Part shown: in pieces, positions 57,761-64,000 of the stretch
How the letters are laid out: each line of letters starts with the position of its first letter
Numbering within the stretch: position 1 is the first letter of the stretch
Source: Gymnopilus junonius
Lineage: Eukaryota > Basidiomycota > Agaricomycetes > Agaricales > Galerinaceae
Reading direction: 5' to 3'
DNA: 64,000 bases
NCBI GenBank assembly: GCA_015501075.1
Contig: JADNYJ010000002.1
Coordinates: forward strand, 124,001-188,000
Translations under genes and position numbers: made by a program
The notes under the pieces: model-generated
The model's database searches: none
What the model saw: the letters and a program-made list of their open reading frames with translations, nothing else
Told to the model about the DNA's origin: nothing

Positions 57761-60188
57761 TCAAGTGGATCGTTTCTCATCCTCGTCTTCGACACTAGAC
57801 ATGGTCTCGTCTTCACCGATAAGCCCTGTCCATCCATTGTCAGACAAGTATTGCATGAATTTCTTATCCTCGTCTGCTAGGTCAACACCTGTCATATCCG
57901 GAATAAAAAAATATGTGACAAGAATTCCTGCTATCCCACAGATTGCTGTAAGGTATGTGAGTCTGGGAAAGAATCTTAGAAAACGCTGTCTTTGAGTCTT
58001 ACCTGCAATAATGAAGGTCCACCTTACAGAGCAACGAAAAATCAGAAACCAAGGGAATGAACCATAAATTTTTTCGCGTACTTTTTTCCAAGATGCAACT
58101 GTATTGGAGTAAATGCTTGAGTGCCAACTGCAGCACCAGCTTTACCGATGGCCGCCGATATCCCGTAACACGTGCCTCTGAGAGCTGTCATTAGACATTG
58201 GTGCGAAAGGGATCCAGAGATCCAAGATTTCGTACCGGATAGGCGTAGGATATGACCTATTCAAACGAAGAGCTGTATATGTCTTGATCGAAGGACAGTT
58301 ATGATCAATAATGCTTACTCTGCGCTCACAAGACCAAGCATATCACCGGGACCCTGGAAAATATATAAAAACGATGAAGATGACAACGATACCATTCTCC
58401 ATACCATGTTTCCAAACGATTGCATGAGTCCATAACTACAGTCAAGGAGAATTAGTGGGATGCGTGCGTTTCATAATGAATTTTGTGGATTACAATATAA
58501 CAAACAGTGGTATTATCTTGGTGATTTTGTCGTAGCTGAGGCCGATAATTAAGCCTAAGGTATACTTTGGTTTAATGCCACTTTCTCTGTAATCAATTAT
58601 CCTCACCGAAAATAAGGTAACCACTGAAGCCAAGCATCATCTATGCGAAGCTAGCCATTAATTAATTCGTCACAAACATCTCTTAAACTTACCGTATTCC
58701 GTCGACCAAATGGGTTGCAGAGGAGAGCCCCAACAAAAACACCAGGTAATGCAATGGCGCCCAAGAGCAGCTGGAATTCGGCCGTCCTCTTGATATTACC
58801 ATCGTGGATTATACTAGAGATGATTGTACCAGAAAATACTCCATTCGGAAAAGTGACAAAGTCATATAAAAACCTAAAATGGACGATAAAATAAAAATTT
58901 CTGACATTGACGATAGGAACAAAACCAACCAAGCACCGCAAGTTCCTATCATGGCCCTCCAGTACCGCTTCATTACAAGCCAATATGGGACCCGTTCTAT
59001 AAGAGTTATCGTGACATCAATTCAGCTATCAGTCGTTGGTCGTCTTGCTCACTTTTAATTGCACCATTTCGATACAGCTCTGACGTCAACATTCGTAGAC
59101 GGAAATAGAAAACAGTTAACGGCAATGCAATGCCAACTCCAAAACAAACTCTCCAAACAGTTTGGAGATGTGCTTCTCCTGCAGCCGACAAGACAATAAG
59201 GAACACGGCTACGGCCAGCGGACCTCCGAACTTTGCATGGAAGTGAACTGAATTGATTCCAACCTTTGAAGAGTAACATGTATGCTTACGCTGAGTACAA
59301 AGTTAGTGACCATGATGAATACTAATGGAATGGACTGGTAAGCATGGTAGTGTACGAGTGAAGGGGAATAAGAACCTGGACCCCTATTCTTGAGCATCTT
59401 CTCATTGGCAGACTCTGAAGCACTGGTCGACGACGCCGGATACTCCCCGCCAACTCCCTGCACGCATTGTGAAAATTGTTTAAGAGCAAGAAACCCTAGA
59501 GTCCTAGACTTACAACGCCAGTCAAACCTCTTGTAGAGAAGTTAATACTCGTTGCCTGTTATAATAAAAATAGGCCTTACCTAGCGAAGGTCAAGAACCA
59601 GAACAATCCAGCAGCGCTACCGTGTGCCCCATGGGCAGCAGTTGCGAGAATAGCTCCAACGACAATGAGACCTGTTGTCAGAACAAGTGCAGCTTTCCTC
59701 CCTATTCTGTCACAAACAAGGCCGACAATGATTTGCCCAATTATGGCCCCTGTATCTATTGAATGAAGAGAACTTTATCAAGATAAAAGATATTTCGTTA
59801 CCGACAAGAAGGGAGTTGGATACTCGAGTAGAGACGTCGGCCGTGTATTGCTTAGGATAGAGTTGTTTGAACACCACCTATGCGGTATTGGGAGAAAAGG
59901 ATGTGCACATTGCACGATGTACCAGAGATGATATCTTACATTGGCCATTGTCATAAGATTATTCTGGTCTATAGACGCCTAAGTCGGCTTTAAGTTGTTG
60001 TTCATATATACGGACTCACATCCATCGCTGATTAGACCAAAAGCCGCTGCTGCGATGGTGAAGTAGGGGCTCAACTGCTGCATTCTCGACAGAGTCTTTG
60101 TCGCAGACCTAGAGCCATACAGGACGGGTTCAAGGTCCACTTCATCACAACGTTTCTCTAAATTCTTAGAGGCCGTATTTGTGTCCAT
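57761..60188 (-). CDS. MFS permease, phosphate/glycerophosphodiester type (GIT1/PHO84-like)
   Basis: About 14 exons, including a 17-bp microexon near 59512-59530; every junction I followed kept frame. The start MDTNTASKNLEK is at 60188; an in-frame ATG lies 21 bases upstream. Signatures are SPYFTIAAAAFGLISDG, QNNLMTMANVVFKQLYP, GLVCDRIGRKAAL (the MFS loop between TM2 and TM3), FARGLTGVGVGGEYPASSTS (TM4, GIT1/PHO84 type) and FLYDFVTFPNGVFSG. The tail is hydrophilic (DMTGVDLADEDKKFMQYLSD). It is a plasma-membrane proton symporter family for phosphate or glycerophospho compounds; the exact substrate is not determined here. A TATA box and a CACGTG site lie just upstream. Confidence 0.87.
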
Positions 60189-60238
60189 AGTGAGGACAGG
60201 GATTGGCAAAGGTCAAACTGAGCATACCCACTGGCCAA

Positions 60239-60248
60239 CCTTTATATA
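60239..60248 (-). promoter_or_regulatory. TATA box of the permease gene
   Basis: TATATAAAGG on the minus strand, about 50 bases before the start codon. Confidence 0.55.
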
Positions 60249-60285
60249 CTCTGCTCTCCTGCAGATGTGCAATAAAAATAAAGCA

Positions 60286-60291
60286 CACGTG
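60286..60291. promoter_or_regulatory. CACGTG site (candidate PHO box)
   Basis: CACGTG lies inside GCACACGTGCG, about 98 bases upstream of the permease start. CACGTG is the core site of Pho4/NUC-1-type bHLH regulators of phosphate transporters. Confidence 0.5.
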
Positions 60292-60849
60292 CGTCGGGAT
60301 ATGGAGAATTACTGTGGTGTCCAGAGGCTTAAAATAGAGTAATAGCACAAGGTAGATCAAAGCATGAGGCGTTGTTCGGAGTCTTCAGTGTCGAGACTGA
60401 CACCCCTGTGAGCGAGATATAGCAACCTGAAAGGACGGACGTCGTCCAGGCTCAATCTAATTCAAGCGGTAATCGTCCTAGAGTGCTTACAATTGTAACT
60501 TGAAACTCTCTTAGCACTATATCGCCTTCAACATCCCAGCCAGCCTGCATTGCATAGGTATATTGGACCAAGAGAAGGTGGAATTTGAACGATTTGGTGG
60601 CCCCAAAGCCATATGAAAAGCTTCTTATGCGTCACGCATTAAAATATGGGCCAAGAGGGGCTCGAGTGTAAGGCGCCGATACCAGTTTTCCAAAGGACTT
60701 GATCCACATCGTTATACAGGTGTAACATAAAGACAGAACGAGCTTGAAAATATAATAAGCACAAATAAAGAATGTGGAATGGAACTCCGACGCCAAAAAA
60801 TGATGACCAGACTCATTTTAACTTTCAAGTACACTTTCTTGGGCCCAAA
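60292..60849. other. Intergenic region between permease and eIF3b genes
   Basis: No gene or RNA gene is seen. It contains the divergent promoters of the two genes. Confidence 0.5.
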
Positions 60850-63438
60850 ATGCCAAGCACTACACCTCAGAACGATGAGAACATCGACTATACAGACATC
60901 GAAAACAAGTTGAGTTTTCTGGGCGATTTGCCTTTATTGCATGGTCTGACTCTATCTTAGATATCAAGTCCAATATGACACAGGATTTGATAATATCTTG
61001 GTCGTGGATGGTGTACCCGTTATCGACGAATCCAAGCGGGAAAGGTTACTGGCAAAAGTGACCAAGGAGTTTTCGAAGAAAGGCGTTGTTATAAAGGTTG
61101 AAGACATATTCATGCCCTGGGATGATACATCAGGCAAAAGTAAAGGGTGATTAAATGACTTCATTTCGTCTGTCATACTCTTATTCAAAATCTCGAAGAT
61201 ATATGTTCGTTGAATTCCGAAATGCAGACGATGCTAATCTCGCTCTGGCGACTCTCCACAACCACCCGTTCGACGCGAAACATACTTTTCGCCTCAATCA
61301 TTTTACTGACGTTGAAAGATTCGCAGAATTGGATGAAACCTATAATGAACCTAAGTTGGAAGAATACACACCAAGGGTATATTCTTTCTTTATCTCAGCA
61401 TCGAACAACTCATAGAGAAGGTCGGCATTAGGAACACCTTCGAGCATGGCTCGCTGATCCGCAAGGTCGCGATCAATATGTTACATATAGAGGTGACGAG
61501 GTCCTGATAAATTGGCACGGGAAGCCTTCACAGTCTGAGGTTGCGCATAAACCAGTTGGTCACCTTTTTCTGTCTGTTTATGATCGTCTTCTGACATCTA
61601 GAAGGATTGGAAGGATTTCCTTTACGTGGCTTGGTCGCCTTTAGGAACATATATTGCGACTCTTCACCGGCAGGGCGTCCGACTTTGGGGTGGACCATCC
61701 TGGAAACCTCAGCAGCGATTTGCTCATCCTTTGGTGAAACTGATTGATTTTTCGCCTTGCGAAAGATATTTGGTAACCTGGTCCAACGAGCCTATCGTTG
61801 TCCCTGAGGGAGCCGTCCAAGGCCCTCAGTACTTCTCCCCAGATGACGAAGGGAACAACCTCGCTGTATGGGATATCAAGTCAGGTGACCTTTTACGAAC
61901 TTTCTCAACATATAACGAAGGCGAGACCCCGTCAAGCAAAAAGCAGATGCAATGGCCTGCACTTAAATGGAGTCCTGATGACAAATTTGTTGCCCGAATC
62001 ACTCCCGGCCAGATGATCAGCGTCTATGAACTTCCCAGCATGTATCTTCATGGGAAAAAGAGTCTGAAGATTGAGGGCGTCGTCGACTTTGAATGGTGCC
62101 CCCTAGGTGACAAGGACAGAGAGGAAACTGGCTCCAGCGGAAAACCCGCCAAAAAGGCTCGAGAAAACATGTTGGTATACTGGACACCTGAAGTAGCAAA
62201 CCAGCCCGCCCGAGTGACGCTGTTGTCATTCCCAAGCCGCACCATCCTAAGGCAAAAAAAATCTTTTCAATGTCACGGAGGTGATTATTTCTTGAATATT
62301 CCTTTGATATATACTCATTTCCGCAGTGTAAACTATACTGGCAAAGCCAAGGTGATTTCCTGTGCGTCAAAGTAGACCGGCACACAAAAACGAAAAAGTC
62401 AATTTTCTGTAATTTGGAAATTTTTCGAATGCGTGAAAAGGATTATCCCGTGGAGGTTGTTGAACTCAAGGTACGTGCCATTCTATCGTCGCCGTATTAC
62501 CATAACTCAGAAACGTGTTTTACGATAGATACTGTTTTGGATTCTCCTGGGAACCCAAGGGCGAGCGATTTGCCATCGTTTCCAGTAATGATCCCAACCT
62601 CGGCAACCCTGGCCCTGGTGTAACTATCAAGACTGATGTTAGCTTTTACCAACTCGATCGTGCTAAGAACGATTTCCGATTACTTCGTATGTACTTTCTT
62701 ATCTCTGGTTTACAACCTCCAACACGTTATAGGCACACTGCCCTCGAGGACGAGTAATGCTATCAGGTGGTCCCCACGTGGACGACATGTCGTTCTTGCG
62801 ACTGTTGGATCGTCGACCAAATCTGAGCTAGAATTCTGGGACCTCGATTTCAATTCAGACGACAGAAAAGAGGGTCAGACAGAGTGGGGAAGTGGCATCC
62901 AACTGCTTGGCACGGCAGACCATTATGGAGTCACAGACGTTGAGTGGGATCCCAGTGGTAGATACCTTGCCACTAGTGCCAGCGCCTGGACTCACACGGT
63001 GAGTGCTTGTCTTCATTCCAATTTCTGGTCAATGAAACTGAGGCTGAATGCCACTAGCTCGAGAATGGATACGCAATATGGATTTCCGAGGCCAAGAGAT
63101 TATCAAGCACATCCAAGATCGATTCAAGCAATTCATCTGGCGCCCGCGACCTCCCACCCTTTGGCTAAGGAAAAGCAGAAAACAATTCGGAAAAATCTTC
63201 GCGAATACAGCCGTGCATTTGATGAAGAAGATGCTGCCGAGGAGAGTAACGTTAGCGCGGAACTTACTGCACTGCGTAAGAGGCTTGTTGACGAGTGGAA
63301 CGCGTGGCGTCTTCTTCGCAAGAAGGAGCTCGGGGAAGACGAAATCAAAAATATAGCGGACAGGAGGAGGTTAAGGAAGAAATTGAAGTATGGATCGACG
63401 AAGTCATTGAGCAGATTGAGGAGGTTATTGTAGAGTAA
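60850..63438 (+). CDS. PRT1: eIF3b (PRT1), scaffold subunit of translation initiation factor 3; several single-base frame breaks
   Basis: Exons: 60850-60908, 60961-61146, 61199-61376, 61432-61554, 61602-62280, 62327-62470, 62529-62686, 62733-63000 and 63058-63438. An N-terminal RRM has [15 protein letters not shown] and [16 protein letters not shown]. The beta-propeller that holds eIF3 on the 40S subunit has [92 protein letters not shown] and [15 protein letters not shown]. The C-terminal helix is [13 protein letters not shown], with an acidic end [14 protein letters not shown] and stop at 63436. The frame must change by one base at about 62254-62261, 62528, 62541, 63080, 63161 and 63340-63370, mostly at homopolymers. 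Sequence errors are the likelier cause in this essential gene; a decayed copy is possible. Confidence 0.9.
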
Positions 63439-63683
63439 ATATCTTGTTTCCAACCTGACTGATGTATCCTGACTTGCTATTTTATGATTTCAATTCAATA
63501 CGTGTGAAAAAAGGCAGTTCAGACAAGACCGGCTGCGCACCTTTGTGAATAGCCGATTATTCCCGATAGATGGTCTGGGAATCTTATCAGATAAGCAACT
63601 ACGGACCTTCTCATTTATCTTCCTTGCCCTCATTCCACCACCTCCGTCCAGTTTCACCTCTACTTCGCACAGCTGTGCCTTCA

Positions 63684-64000
63684 ATGACCTCGATCAGTTC
63701 TTCATCGACGACCACATTGTGGGCTACTGGTATGTTTAAACAGTTCCGTAACACCATTTGAGTCTGAAGAAAGCTACCACAAGCTTCGAAGGAATGGGTC
63801 ATCCAGCCCAAGCCCAAGCCCGGTCGGAAGCCGAAGAAGGATGTAGCGTCCCCTTCCAAGACGGAAACTGAGGTATTTGGCTTAACTTCTTTATTTTTCA
63901 TTCGACACTGAGCTTTTCATATGTAGGCTGAGGGAAAAGGTCGGCGAATCCAAAACAGGTACTGACTCTCCTTATACTCGTCTATCACGCCAATATAGCT
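63684..64000 (+). CDS. HapX-like bZIP transcription regulator, N-terminal part (cut by window end)
   Basis: Exons 63684-63729, 63784-63872 and 63927-63958, then an intron that runs off the window. Introns are 54 bp with GTATGT and GTATTT donors. The peptide reads MTSISSSSTTTLWAT, then ASKEWVIQPKPKPGRKPKKD, which is the Hap4-type CCAAT-complex binding motif (KEWV-P-KPGRKP). It then reads GKGRRIQNR, the opening of a bZIP basic region (RxxQNRAAQRA in the family). HapX proteins bind the HapB/C/E CCAAT complex and repress iron-consuming pathways when iron is low. The leucine zipper and cysteine-rich regions lie outside the window. Confidence 0.75.

Noticed and set aside
1..64000. CRISPR arrays, rRNA genes, canonical tRNA genes, bacterial operons
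   Set aside because: None is seen. The spliced genes and retroelements show nuclear fungal DNA, so such bacterial features are not expected.

Overview
The window is nuclear DNA of a filamentous fungus, most likely a mushroom-forming basidiomycete (Agaricomycetes). The host genes have many short introns (about 45-65 bp). The repeats are Ty3/gypsy chromoviruses with integrase-linked chromodomains, Ty1/copia elements and small TIR elements. The species cannot be named from sequence alone.

Layout. (1) 638-2475 (-): a two-exon gene for a protein with one C2H2-like zinc finger. (2) About 3.2-50.6 kb: a 47-kb nested repeat block. In order it holds a copia 3' fragment (copia-D, 3240-4111); chromovirus gypsy-1 (4112-11947, -) with a 1461-bp hAT-like element inserted in its RNase H region and an intact, intron-containing Zn2Cys6 gene on the opposite strand; a 5'-truncated copia (copia-C, 11948-15436, +); full-length copia-A (15437-22225, -); chromovirus gypsy-2 (about 23.4-31.4 kb, +) followed by a decayed open frame of unknown function; full-length copia-B (33614-40342, +); a gypsy 3' remnant (gypsy-4, 40343-41301); an inverted repeat with 355-bp arms holding a TA-flanked MITE; and an inverted repeat with about 604-bp arms whose left arm is interrupted by chromovirus gypsy-3 (43206-49107, +) and a second MITE. 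(3) 50.9-64.0 kb: a compact host gene run. It has a DUF423/TMEM256-like membrane protein (-), SPB1 rRNA 2'-O-methyltransferase (+), an SLS1-like mitochondrial regulator (-), a GIT1/PHO84-type MFS permease (-), eIF3b/PRT1 (+), and the first exons of a HapX-like bZIP regulator (+) cut by the window end.

How the parts relate. The elements are decayed mainly by G:C to A:T transitions. In-frame stops are almost all explained by CGA/TGG/CAG changes, and the target duplication of gypsy-3 can be read only after allowing CpG decay in both copies. Copia-A and copia-B form a head-to-head inverted pair 11.4 kb apart. Their central 3.87 kb is almost identical while both flanks are clearly diverged, which suggests gene conversion. 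The right arm of the large inverted repeat preserves the empty site for both insertions in the left arm.

The best candidate for something undescribed is the antisense, spliced, CpG-rich gene at 4715-5788. It encodes a coiled coil, a perfect Zn2Cys6 cysteine pattern and an acidic tail, and it lies between the chromodomain and the 3' LTR of an otherwise dead chromovirus. Second is the roughly 525-codon decayed frame after gypsy-2 pol. All comparisons were made by eye; no database was searched.
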